Source: Triglochin maritima
Taxonomy: Eukaryota; Streptophyta; Magnoliopsida; Alismatales; Juncaginaceae
Assembly: GCA_963682175.1 (NCBI GenBank)
Contig: OY821786.1
Span: 31,117,501-31,181,500, forward strand
DNA: 64,000 nt
Direction of reading: 5' to 3'
Shown here: piece after piece, positions 1 through 10,536 of the stretch
Layout of the letters: the number at the start of each line of letters is the position of its first letter
How positions within the stretch are numbered: the stretch's first letter is position 1
Notes under the pieces: generated by a model
Seen by the model: the letters and a program-made list of their open reading frames with translations, nothing else
Databases searched by the model: none
What the model was told of the DNA's origin: nothing
Translations under genes and position numbers: made by a program

Positions 1-100
1 ACGTTGTCGGCGCTTCAGCTGCTGGAAGGGAGATGGGTTAGAGAGAGGAGGCGAGAGAGAGAGAGAGATTCTTACATTTTATACTCTCCTCCCAAAACCA
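1..100 (-). promoter_or_regulatory. Possible promoter and CT-rich 5' leader of an off-window minus-strand gene
   Basis: Read on the minus strand, a TATAAAA box (complement of 77-83) is followed at ordinary promoter spacing by a CT-rich stretch, including a (GA/CT)n microsatellite at about 53-68, which is typical of plant 5' leaders. Any coding sequence would lie left of the window. This is inference from composition and spacing only; a chance TATA next to a microsatellite is equally possible. Confidence 0.3.
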
Positions 101-184
101 TCTCAGCCGTCCATCTAAACCTCCTCTAATCCACCACCTAAAAAACATTAACCACTAATCAAGGGTTATGATATAAGATATTGG

Positions 185-273
185 AACGATATTGGAACTA
201 GTTCTTAAAATAACCATCTTCAGCTCCAATGAAGAAATAGCAAACGATATTGGAACTAGTTCTTAAAATAACC
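185..273. repeat. Short direct repeat, two copies of about 30 bp
   Basis: A 30-base segment beginning aacgatattggaactag occurs at 185-215 and again at 243-273, 58 bases apart. No gene or mobile-element end was recognised around it. Confidence 0.7.
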
Positions 274-296
274 TCCGAGTAATTACTGAAATTTGA

Positions 297-740
297 CACG
301 ACACGCATAACACGGTCACAACGTAAGCTTTGTACCACAAAACACGTTGCCGCACGTAGTGGACTATAAGGGCTCCAACCTCCTTACATTTTGATATTTC
401 TCATAGTGCGTAGGGATATTTTCAAATTCCAACACTCGTGGAATTTTTAACTCCTTAGGAATCCATGTTGTTTAGATTTTCGCGAATACAACCAGCAAGA
501 TGATGAAATTTTGCATAATTAATCTTCTTGAAAGGTATTTATGTGCCCCACTTATAGGTAATCAAATTTCAAATAAAAACCGTCCATTCAAATCAACCAA
601 CATTTTTTTAATGTTTTTTACGTCGTCCTTAAAAATTCCATAGTTCAAACTCCAAACAACAATTGATAACCATCACAACCAAGCACATGTAAAAATGCAG
701 AACTGACCTAAGATTTAATCATTCCACCAACTCATGGTAA
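297..740 (+). repeat. Duplicated block upstream of chlorophyllase copy A (partner 53655-54085)
   Basis: This non-coding stretch matches 53655-54085 in the same orientation, with small indels and scattered substitutions. The partner lies upstream of chlorophyllase copy B, so this is the distal upstream part of the duplicated chlorophyllase unit. No open frame of note is seen in it. Confidence 0.75.
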
Positions 741-1079
741 AATGACACTACAACCGATTGCAATTGAATGTACATTTGAATGCAATTCAAAACACTCGCA
801 GATGGTAGTTTAGACAGTAAGTTGAGGTATTTTCATGGGGAGTTTGATTTTTTCATTTGGTTAAATGCATCCGAAGACCAACAAATGCTAGGAAGAAAAC
901 CACTATGAAGAGTAGATACCTTGGTGCGACCCCTGTTACGATTGGATGTTTAGTTTATTTAAGATTGGAGTTGTTTAAGGTATGAATGATCTAGGTTTGC
1001 TTAAAACATATGTACTTAATTGATAGTTGTGTTGTATTTTGTTTGATCATTTTCAACTATTAACTTCATTTGATTTCTC
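741..1079. other. Unassigned DNA; part resembles the reverse complement of about 24320-24410
   Basis: No gene is seen. Around 810-860 the sequence is similar to the reverse complement of about 24330-24400 (shared segments such as catgaaaatacctcaact on the complement). The TTACCCC-repeat material next to it may therefore belong to the same element family that flanks the retrotransposon in the copy A intron, in opposite orientation. Confidence 0.4.
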
Positions 1080-2640
1080 TTGTGGTACATGCTTTCGTGG
1101 GATTTTCACTCATCATATGGTTGGGGTAAATTTTGTTGCAATAGGATGACCCTCACAAACCATCATTTAATCCATTCTATTTACTTCAAGGTATCCGTCC
1201 TATTAAATCAAAATTACCTTATTTCCCAACTGCATTTACCCCAACCTACCATCAATTCTACCAATTGGATTAAATAGGAGGGTCGACTTATGTTTCTAAT
1301 TTTTTGTGTACAGTGAAACTTATCCATTCAATCAATTATTGTTAGGAGTAAGCTTCGGTCCGGAACGGGACCGAATCGGACCGTGACCCAATTTTTTGGT
1401 ATCCGGCAGACCGAAGACTGGACCGATTAAATTCGGGTCGGTCCGGTTCGGTCCAAACACTAAATTTTACTCACGAAATAGGGTTTTTGTTCGGGATCGG
1501 ACCGAACCGAGACTCGAATTTTTGGTATCCGATGGATGGAAGACCAGACCAATCGGGTCGGGTCGGTCCAAAAATTCGGTCTGACATGAATTTTGCTCTC
1601 CCCTAATTATGGTTACCCCACGGGCCTGAATTTTGCTCTCCCCTCACTTACCTTCTATCGCAACTAAATTTACCCAACATACCATCAATTTTACCACAGT
1701 TACCATGCTATTGAACTCAACTTACCCATTCTATTAATTATGGTTACCCCGACGGACCATAATTCAAGTCATTCTATTTAGTCCAAGTTACCCTTCTATT
1801 GAATTTAACTTACCTCCTATCGCAACTAAATTTATCCCAACATACCATGAATTTTACTAACGTTATCCTACTACTGAATTCAAGTTACCCATTCTTTCAG
1901 CTAGGGTCACCCCCACGAATCATCATTTAATCGATTCTATTTACTCCAAGTTACCCGCCCTTTAAAATCAAAGTTTCCCCCTGTGACAACTAAATTTAAC
2001 TCAACCTAGATACCCTCTATTCTACCAGTTGGATTAAATAACAATGTCGACATATGTGTTCTAATTTTTTGTGTACTGTCAAATTTACCCTTCTATCAAT
2101 TATGGTTACCCCACTGACCATAATTTAATTCATTCTGTTTAATTCAAGTCATCATGCTATTGAATTCAACGTACCCCTATCACAACTAAAATTATCCCAA
2201 CATACCATCAATTTTACCAAAGTTACTCTGCTATTGAACTCAACTTACCACTTTTATAAATTATGGTTACTCCCATTAACCATAATTTAATTCCTTCTAT
2301 TTAACCTAAGTTACCCTACTATTGAATTCAACTTACCTCTCATCGCAACTAAATTTGCCCCAACATACCATCTACCAAATGTACCATGCTATTGAATTCA
2401 AGTTATCTCTTCTTTTAGTTAGGGTTACCCCCACGAACCATCATCTAATTCATTTTATTTACTCCAAGGTACCCGTCATAATAAATCAAAGTTACCCCCT
2501 ATCACAACTCCATTTACCCCCAACCTACCATTTATTCTACAAATTGGATTAAATAACATGGTCGACATATATTTCTATTTTTTTGTGTACTGTCAAACTT
2601 ACCTCTTCTATTAATTATGAGCACTCACAGTTTCCATAAA
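1080..2640 (+). repeat. Degenerate TTACCCC-rich repeat array (C-rich strand)
   Basis: Several imperfect copies of a module of roughly 110-130 bp repeat here. Each module contains in order a ggttacccccacgaacca box, a ttctatttactccaagttac box, a ctattgaattcaacttacc box and a caactaaatttaccccaac box. A block ending in ggattaaata, then gtcgacatat and ttttttgtgtac, recurs near 1270, 2030 and 2560. The same modules occur at 3627-4260, 7575-7690, 11690-13836, 22607-23790, 60273-60910 and 61630-61740, some as the G-rich complement. Short open frames inside are by-products. I do not recognise the family. Confidence 0.75.
1343..1605. mobile_element. hAT-type MITE, 263 bp
   Basis: The ends are inverted: TAGGAGTAAGC on the left and the complement of a TAGGGGAGAGC-like end on the right. 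Near-identical 8-bp direct repeats flank it (attattgt 1335-1342, attatggt 1606-1613), as expected for hAT insertions. The interior is rich in GGTCCGG/CCGGACC-type words, like the MITE at 26107-26355. No coding capacity. It sits inside the TTACCCC array. An adjacent partial duplication (tgaattttgctctcccct at 1586-1604 and about 1627-1644) suggests local slippage. Confidence 0.72.
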
Positions 2641-3626
2641 ATGGTTATATCATTCCAATAAGGTCCACAATTCTTATAAAAGTCAATAAATGATAAGGTT
2701 AAAATTCAACCAAGTCCACAATTTTAAAGAGGATGTTATCTCTTGTTGGAAAATTTGTAAATGAAAATTTCATAAATTCTTTACCAAAAATTTATTGTGT
2801 TTTAAGTATACCCTAGTGAAGACCTCAAAAATCAATTGACACGTGTACAATTTATGTGTAATTTCCATTCAAATATGTCACAAATCAAATAAGCTACTTA
2901 TATATAGTCGAAAACACCCACCACATTCAGCACATCAGACGTTTCTTCCACTACCAATGTTGAACAAGGAAAATCTACAAAGAGACACATTCTATATTTT
3001 TTCTACGCATCTTACAAGGTTTTTCTTCGACAGACGCTTCTAAAGCGTGTAGGAGAGGAATAAGACTCATCTCGAAGGTGAACACAAATAACATTAGGAC
3101 TCAATATCCTAATTCGCTTTGCGTCAATCTAGAAACACAGCAGGATGTGAGAAACATATTTGCAAGCCTAATGTGTTTCCAAATCGACAACAAGCATATC
3201 AGAATCTTGAAACCAATGACGAATGAGTTGTTGTTTCTACCCACTGTGACGGAGAGCAATGATTGTTGCACCTTTGGGTCCAGGTCTGAAGGTGAGTACA
3301 AGGTGATGCCATGGAAGGAAATGGACGTCAGAATGTTGCACGACCACCCACTATTTTGGTATGTATCATTCCCTTGTATGGTGATCGAAGACCTTTGCTA
3401 TCGTAACTACAAGAACATTCTCAGGGTATTTACAACCTTTGATGTGGGTAACTTTAGGAACATTAGTGGGTATTTTCAGCTATTGGAGTGGTTATTTTGT
3501 GGCTTTGGTAACTACAACAACATTCTAAGGGTATTTCTAACTATTGTTGTGGGTATTTTCGTTGACTATAAAAAAGTAGAAGTTGACATGGTAATTACAG
3601 GAATACAATTGGATTAAATGGCAAGG
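2641..3626. other. Unassigned stretch with a 179-codon open frame of unknown meaning
   Basis: A plus-strand frame is open at 3078-3617, but its first codon is GTG; the first ATG comes about 30 codons in. The translation matches no family I recognise. Its second half contains internal repeats (NYKNILRVF and NYNNILRVF; VGNF and VGIF), which points to repeat-derived sequence rather than a gene. The end runs into a ggattaaat plus gtcgacatac block of the TTACCCC family. I would not call this a gene without transcript evidence. Confidence 0.35.
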
Positions 3627-4515
3627 TCGACATACATTTCTAATTTTTTTGTGTACCATCAAACTTAACTCTTCTATCAATTATGGTTACCCACACAGAC
3701 CATAAGTTGATTCTTTATTTAATCCAAGTTACTCTGCTATTGAATTCAACTTACCCCCCATTGGGCTTAAATTTACCCCAATATACATGATGGTTATTTA
3801 GGGTAAGCCTAAATGATAGGTGGGGTAAGTATATAACAAATCAAGGTAAATTGGATTACATAGTAGGATTTTAATAATGGTTCATGGGGGTAAACTTATG
3901 GATGGTCTGGGTAAGTTGAATTCAGAAGAATGGTAAATTGGATTACCTATTAATTGGGATTTTAATAATGGTTCGTGGGGGGTAAACTTATCAATGTTCG
4001 GGGTATGTTGAATTCAGGAGCAGAGTAAATTAGATTACAGTAGGATTTTAATAATGGTTCGTCGGGGAAAACTTATCGATGGTCAGATTAAGTTGAATTC
4101 AGGAGCTGTGTAAATTGACTACATAGTAGGAATTTAATAATGGTTCATGAGTAAATTGGACTACGTAGTAGGATTTTAATAATGGTTCATAGGGGTAAAC
4201 TTATCGATGGACGGGGTAAGTTAAATTCACGTGCAAGGTCAATGGGATTAAATAAAAGTTGTTGAATGGATTGTTATTACCCTCAAATCGTGTTTACATC
4301 TTTTCTCCAACGCTTTACGTTTTACGTACAATTATTTAACTTACATAATTTATTGTTCTACACTTGTTGCCTTGTATGTTTTAACTCACATAATTATCGA
4401 TGGTAATTTTAAGGCGTTATTTTTTCTTTGTGCCTTGAATGTTTCCGTATAGTTTTTCTTCACTTTTAGCATAATGTCATATGGAATTACCCTTCAATAT
4501 ATTTCAAATTACCAT
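3627..4515 (+). repeat. Duplicated block, left part (partner 60273-61178), TTACCCC family
   Basis: This block is nearly identical to 60273-61178. It starts with C-rich modules (about 3660-3780) and switches to G-rich complement modules (about 3795-4250), so the strand could fold back on itself. A C6 run at 3754-3759 is a C20 run in the partner (60400-60419). No coding sequence. Confidence 0.85.
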
Positions 4516-4814
4516 AGCTTCGTTTGGATGTGGGAAGATTGGACCGGTGGTTTCTGTGAATCCGCAGGAAACATGTTTTTGGTACAGTGTAGGTTTTGTA
4601 TGGGGTTTTAGCTGTTTGTGTTTGTGTTTGTGGTGTTTGGGTGAGGTGTATTTGGAGAAACGAAAAATGTCTCATCTTATTCGATTTACGTTAATACCCC
4701 CCCTCCCCCCATCTAATGCTCAGAACACACCCGCGAAAACGACCACAGTCTATAGGCGCTGCATAACGTCCAGCTGAGGTGCTTCGCGCTGGAGAATGTG
4801 TCAAGGGCGGCGGC

Positions 4815-4943
4815 CATGTCATAAAATAAAGGTTCGAATTGGATATATCACTGAATGGAAAGAAGCCCATAGTGGCCACCATGTCATAAAATAAAGGTTC
4901 GAATTGGATAGATCACTGAATGGAAAGAAGCCCATAGTGGCAA
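4815..4943. repeat. Tandem duplication, 2 x 65 bp
   Basis: Two nearly identical 65-bp units lie head to tail inside the 2.6-kb insertion, differing at one or two positions (ggatatatcac against ggatagatcac). They could be slippage products within the element. Confidence 0.85.
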
Positions 4944-6940
4944 GATTAAGATTAAGGTGGTTTTGTTTTTTACATTTTTATTTTTTGGGATGTTAGTCAT
5001 TCTATTCGATTTCCGTCATCTATATTTTATTCTCCATTTACTGTCATTATTGCAGTGATAAAATGAAGAACACTTGTTATGTAAGTCAATAGTTTGTTTT
5101 GCAATTTCAGGTTACGAATACTCCGGAACTTTACAGGCTCACATTTGTCCCCTTCAAGTCTTCAACTACTTCACCTTAGCTGCTGAAGATGTGTAATGAA
5201 CAAACACGTACAACACTTCTTCATCCACTTCATCCGACGACCGCATAACTACCTGCCCAAGTCCAACCATCATCCACTCACACAAGTCTAACCAAAATAA
5301 TACCCTGCTTAATGTTGATGATTTGAACCCCATGCAGTCCCAACATGGTAAAAACTGTCACTAGTCCCAATATTCTGAAACTCTAGTATGTTGCAGCCAC
5401 AACAACAAATTGGATTTGCAGCTACCTCCAGCTGACATTAGATGGGGCATAGCAAGCAATTTACATCCTACATCATTGACTATAAGCAAAAAAATCAACA
5501 CAAACCTCAGATGGACTCAAGGTATCCAATATTGAACAAACTTATAACACAGCAAAAGTGTTACACATCCAATCCATCACACAAATAAAAAGAACACAAT
5601 TTTTTAAGTTTTTTGTCCAAACAAACACAAATAAGAACCATTAAAGAAAGTATTGAACCAAGAATGACATAACTGGTTATAACCAATACAACTGAGCACA
5701 ACAAAGCTAATAAAAACATCAACGCAATCAAGGATTCGAGACCAACAAAGTACTTTCTCATTTTTTAAGATTGTTTTGTTACGCAAACCTACTCCTTAAT
5801 TCTCTTGTGATCCATTTCCGTCTATTTTCCTCATCCCTGAGACCGTTGAACACATCTCGCTTTGGAGCAAATTTAAACACCTCACTCAAGTCCATGAAAT
5901 CTTTCGATGCTCGTACAACGTTGCATGACCAGGCAAGTTGTAAGCAATCTCCGGCGTTGGGTGGTTGATAGGCCTTAAGCTCACTGTATATAAAGTTTAA
6001 AAGACATGTATAAACACTGAAATACAGTTAGGTGAAATACTTTTGTCAATACATGTTATGGGCACTAAATTAACATTATGTAGGAATCAACCCATTTGAC
6101 CAACTAAACCCATTTCATTCGATTTGTATACCCCATGTCACACGATAGAATTTCACAAGAGATAATTATATAGCCAAAAAATAAAATATTCTAGCAAAAA
6201 ATGATGATAACGGCCTGTTTGAGTGCCAATTTTGAAGAATCAAGTATGCACTCGTCTCCAAAAAAACTTATTCATGGAAGATTCGATTCTTTTATTGGTG
6301 GATGTTTGGCAATCTATGAAACGATATATACATCAACTAGCATGTGCCTATTTATGGGGTGTTAAGGTTATCCCCCGTCTTCTATTAACTATAAAAGACA
6401 CTACTTTTGAAGGAATGAGACTGCATTTATGTACATGGTTTGACAATCCATTTTTTAAAAGTTAATTGACATTATTATATCAAAAATGTCGCACCTACTT
6501 TACTTACACCTTTGGCAATCAGAGGTTCCATCTGCTGGTGATGCAAAGGGGATGAAGTACCTACACGACCACTGGAGACTAAGACGGGAAGGGAGACTAC
6601 TCAACGGAAGAAGCAGACGGCGCGATGGGCTGAGCGGCGAAGGAGAAGTCGTCGCTGCTGCGATTTAGGTGGAAGGGGCGTAGAGGTTTGGGTGAATAAG
6701 TGTTAAATGTGACTTCATTACAGTTGGTGCGGGTGAGAATTAATTAAAGTTTCAAGGGTGAAACGGTCATCTTCACGATGGCAACACATGTAATTACGTT
6801 TACAAGTAAGGCCGTGTTTGAAAGCCAGTTGTGGGGCCCACCGATAAACCATCAGAAACAGCTATCTCATTGTTTTTGCAAATCCCATACAAATGCTAGA
6901 AACCACGAGAAACCACAAATTATGGGGAAATCAGTTTTCT

Positions 6941-7119
6941 AAGATTTTTGAAGTTGTTTGGATGTTGGTTTGAAAATTATTTGGGTTTCTTCAGAAACTA
7001 AACTTCAAAACCCACATCCAAACGTAGCCTAAGATTTTTGAAGTTGTTTGGATGTTGGTTTGAAAATTATTTGGGTTTCTTCAGAAACTAAACTTCAAAA
7101 CCCACATCCAAACGTAGCC
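6941..7119. repeat. Tandem duplication of the transposon end, 2 x 90 bp
   Basis: The last 90 bp of the 2.6-kb insertion are present twice (6941-7030 and 7031-7119), apparently without mismatch. Each unit has its own inverted pair (gttgtttggatgttggtttg and, in complement, a caaaacccacatccaaac-type arm), so the end is a doubled small hairpin. The near-identity implies the doubling is recent. Confidence 0.85.
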
Positions 7120-9828
7120 CATGTGTATTATGTATAAGTGCAAACAACAATGATAACACATTTGTGTTCCCACATAAATTATCTTACTGGTTTGTTATTC
7201 CTGTTGAATCAAAATGAAATTATACCATGAAAGATAGAACAAAATCCACAGCATTGTTAAACTGACATCCACATTTACATGGAATCATAAGAACGTGATA
7301 ACAAAATAATACAATCACAAAGGATGATGGTACAATGTTAATTATAAAATAAAATTGTATGGTAAATTGGAAAAAAAATCCACCGAGGTATTTTGGTACA
7401 TGACAGTGGGTATACTCCGATGGTTGTCAAAGAATCTACATTTTGCTGCATGATGAATGTAGCACAAAAGAAAACACATCATCAGTAATAAAAGTAAAAT
7501 AATAAAACATAAAACAACGATGAATCAAATAAAGAAACCATAGTAATAATATTTTACTATAAAAAAGGAAGGTTGGGGTAAATTTAATTGTTATAGGGGG
7601 TAACTTTGATTTAATAGAAGGGGTAATTTGGAGAAAATAGAATGGAGTAAATGATGGTTCATAGGGGTAACCTTAATTGATGGGTGTTTTTATCGTGATT
7701 TTACATCATTTGGAATTAGAATCACAGTAAGATTAACTCTTCCTTAAAAAAATAATTGCTCCAAACTAACATAAAGTAGTTAACCACTATATGGACACTT
7801 GAACCATGTCTACAACTTAATCGTGAACGACAATTCTACGAATAAAAAGACCAAAGTCTATAATGAATATTAACTTAGGAGCTCATTAAAAGCAACAAAA
7901 CATAGTCTAACATTTTAGCCAAACCTACAATCAAGAGTAGAAACATCACCTTTAATCCAAACTAAGAAAACCGGAACAAGAAATCCAACTCTAATACTGA
8001 AGATGAAATAAAACAAACCAAAAATCTACAACTCAAAATCAAATTTTAGTACCACCAAGCGAAACTAAAAAAAAATCTACAAACCCACAACTTCACTCAC
8101 ACTAGAACACAAACTATAAAGCAAAAAAGATTATTTACTCCAACATTAGTCACTTCATACAATACATCTATAAGCAACTATAGTATCAACAGATATGAAA
8201 AAAAAATCCCATGAAAAAGTCAACATTGCTTTGTGCTTTGACACACAAAAAAACCCACAATGCAGTAATCAAACTTTTAACTCAAGTAGTGAACCCCCAA
8301 AAGGAAACAAATCTAAAATGAACCCAACTTCATCCTCACTGGCATGAACCCAATCTTTAAATTTATTTATCTGTTTTATAATTTGCTTCTCTTTATATGA
8401 TCAATCCAACAAACATTAGAAGAAAAACGAAAATCTTTACTAAACCAACACATGGATAAAAAGATTGAAAAAAAAACTTTACTCCAAGACTCGTGAGCTG
8501 TAATACGAAAATATAAAAGCATAATAAAATATTAATATCACCATTAGGAATAAAATGAGGATCAATCCACAAGATCCAAAAGACACGAATGAGATCCAAA
8601 AAGGAGGATCGATTTAGAAGATCCAAAAGACACCAAAAAGATCCAAAATACACAAAATCCTACGATCAACAAGATCCAAAACAATAACCATTATCGATCA
8701 AAATCATTTTCAAGGAGTTTGACACATAGAAGCTACAAGAACAATTATCGATTGAACATATACAAATAACACGAAACAAATGCAACAAAACTAAACAAAA
8801 TAGTAGATTATAACATATATATTTCAAATCTATAGACAAAATAGGTCGTAGGTGGAGAGAAGGGGTCGGAAAATCTTTGGAAAACTCCAATTCAACCAAA
8901 ATACAAAATAGAAGGAGAAGGGAAAATCTCTGGAAAAAAATACCCAAATGACCAAATGTGAGAGAATGGAAGATCAAACGAATATCTCTAAAAAATCCCA
9001 AAAATCAGTTTTTTCTTCTCTTCAAAGCCACAAAAACCCAAGAACCCATTTCACGAAAGAAATCCAAAGCCCCTTTTCCACCAAATCAATCCATGAAAAT
9101 CGCACTTTACTATCAAAAATCCAAAGAACTCAGCTTTTTGTAGACCAAAGGTAAAGAAGGGAGAGAAAACCTGGTAGAATTGGAGGTTGGAACCAAAATT
9201 TTCAGCAAGTTGCTTGAGCTGATCGACGGTGACGTGGGAGGAGTTGTCGAGGTTGTCGACCTATTTTGAATATGACGAGGAGAAGTTGCAATACTGTGTG
9301 GCTCCCGATCGATGGGAACTTCCATGTCTGAAGAAATACATAGTAAGCTTACACGCTGAGGAAAGGGTGTGGGGGGTTGGAGGAGAGGGTGGAAGAAGGT
9401 TTTGGTGTAGAAGTGAAATTTAAAAAAATAAGGTTTTCACTGGCTATGGGAATTCCGAGAATAAAGCAAAATGTCAGGATCCGTAATCTGAAATTATTTT
9501 TTTCGTTTTTTTCTTGTGGCATGGTAATTTTTGGAGAGAGAAAGTAACATTTCTTGTCTTCTGGAGTGGTTTTGTTTGCCAAGTTGGTTTGGTGACTAAG
9601 CAAAAATTGATGAGTTGGAATATCCAACTCATGGTGCGTGAGTTTTGGGGTGGAGAAGTGAGTAGAATACTACTTTTCCATATGCTTATAGGACTCAAGA
9701 TTGTTACATGCAGAAGTCGACAAGATACAAGTTTTTTAAACCATTTTATTTGTAAAATTAACTCCCGACATGTAACTCACGTGCTAAAATTAGTCTTAGT
9801 TGATCAAGATGAAATTCACACCTCAAAG
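7120..9828 (+). repeat. Duplicated block, right part (partner 61176-63879); mostly non-coding
   Basis: This stretch is about 98-99% identical by eye to 61176-63879. It holds a short G-rich TTACCCC-family piece (about 7575-7690), long A-rich DNA, and a cluster of gatccaaaa words at about 8570-8680. Overlapping open frames at 8393-9627 occur on both strands and are not convincing genes; a minus-strand exon-like segment at 9171-9260 is listed separately. Nothing else was recognised. Confidence 0.8.
9171..9260 (-). other. Exon-like minus-strand segment of 30 codons, gene unknown
   Basis: On the minus strand a 90-bp segment is open in one frame. It is preceded by an AG acceptor (ttcaaaatag) and followed by a GT donor (gttttctc). 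It encodes VDNLDNSSHVTVDQLK and continues to end in NFGSNLQFYQ, which looks like real protein. Upstream on that strand, CT-rich sequence and an ATG (9325) resemble a leader, but the two pieces are in different frames. The same segment is kept at 63233-63322. I do not recognise the protein; it may be a relic exon or a captured gene fragment. Confidence 0.3.
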
Positions 9829-10116
9829 TAGGGTTGTCAACTTTGACTTGGCTCGATAGCTCGACTCGAACTTGACTTAAAAAACGCTCGACTCTAGTTT
9901 AACTTGAAAATGAAGGATTTTGATGAAAAACCAAAAAATCTTTAAACTTAGTTCAATAAACGAGCCGCTCGAACTCGAAAATTTTTGATGCTCGGCTCGA
10001 TAGTTCGCTCGAATGTTTTAGTCCTTCATTTATAATTATTTTTTGGTATTTGATAACAACATAAGATAATATGCATGACTCAAAATTTCGCTTGACTCGG
10101 CACGTTTACACCCCTG
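9829..10116. mobile_element. hAT-type MITE, 288 bp, just upstream of chlorophyllase copy A
   Basis: The ends TAGGGTTGTCAAC and (complement) CAGGGGTGTAAAC are imperfect inverted repeats of hAT type. A perfect 8-bp duplication, CCTCAAAG, flanks them (9821-9828 and 10117-10124). The interior is rich in GCTCGA/CTCGAAC words. Copy B lacks it: 54970-55085 carries one uninterrupted ctcaaagggtg. Copy C has its start at 63880. It lies within 300 bp of the copy A start codon, in the promoter region. Confidence 0.88.
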
Positions 10117-10287
10117 CCTCAAAGGGTGAATTCAAAAAAGAACGGAATTATATATCCATGAAACTAAAAAATCATAAGAGTTTCTATTTTCTAAGGATAT
10201 ATGTGCAAAATTCCTTGCATTATATATGACAAAACGAAAGGCTTGATGTTCGGCCCATCTTTCACAACCAAGCCTTCTCATCACTCT

Positions 10288-10536
10288 ATGGCCTCTACCA
10301 GTGTGTTCAAGATGGGTGAACACCCTGTTACGAAACCCTTGTATGTTCCCGACAAGAGCTCGCCCTCGTCGTCGCCTCTGCCAACACCTCCTAAACCGCT
10401 TCTTGTCACTGCACCTGAAGACGAGGGTGATTTCCTGATGCTCCTTCTCCTCCCTGACTTTTGCGTCTTGAAGTCATTCTATTCGGACCTCATGGAACAC
10501 ATCACTTCGCATGGTATTACTGTCGTTGCTCCGCAA
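10288..10536 (+). pseudogene. Chlorophyllase copy A, exon 1 (pseudogene)
   Basis: This 83-codon exon begins MASTSVFKMGEHPV and ends in VVAPQ just before a gtgagt donor. Its length and frame equal exon 1 of copy B (55236-55484). The reading frame is open, but decay shows. In the conserved LLLLHGF motif, which forms the oxyanion loop of this alpha/beta-hydrolase family, HG has become PD through two separate substitutions. Neighbouring conserved positions have also changed (GDYPV to GDFLM, SHGFIV to SHGITV). The start at 10288 is chosen over the in-frame ATGs at 10201 and 10246 because it matches copy B and lies downstream of a TATA-like stretch. With exon 2 broken and about 15.2 kb away, a working product is very unlikely. 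Confidence 0.9.

Larger units (their letters stand above)
4516..7119. mobile_element. PIF/Harbinger-like non-autonomous DNA transposon, 2.6 kb
   Basis: The duplicated copy at 61141-61200 reads straight across the insertion point, so the empty site is visible in this window. The insert has inverted ends (AGCTTCGTTTGGATGTGGG left; complement of the right end GGCTACGTTTGGATGTGGG) and a 3-bp target duplication CAT (4513-4515, 7120-7122). A 3-bp duplication with a GTTTGG-type end suggests PIF/Harbinger (Tourist), although the usual target is TWA. No transposase was recognised. Small open frames (for example 6223-6465 and 6486-6668) have no recognisable product. Confidence 0.7.

Noticed and set aside
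3078..3617. 179-codon open frame as a gene
   Set aside because: It starts with GTG, has internal repeats, no known domain and ends in repeat-family DNA. Listed only as an unassigned stretch.
8393..9627. Several overlapping frames on both strands, repeated at 62455-63611
   Set aside because: They overlap one another, are T- or A-rich, and their conservation is explained by recent duplication of non-coding DNA. Only the 30-codon splice-framed segment was kept as a weak candidate.
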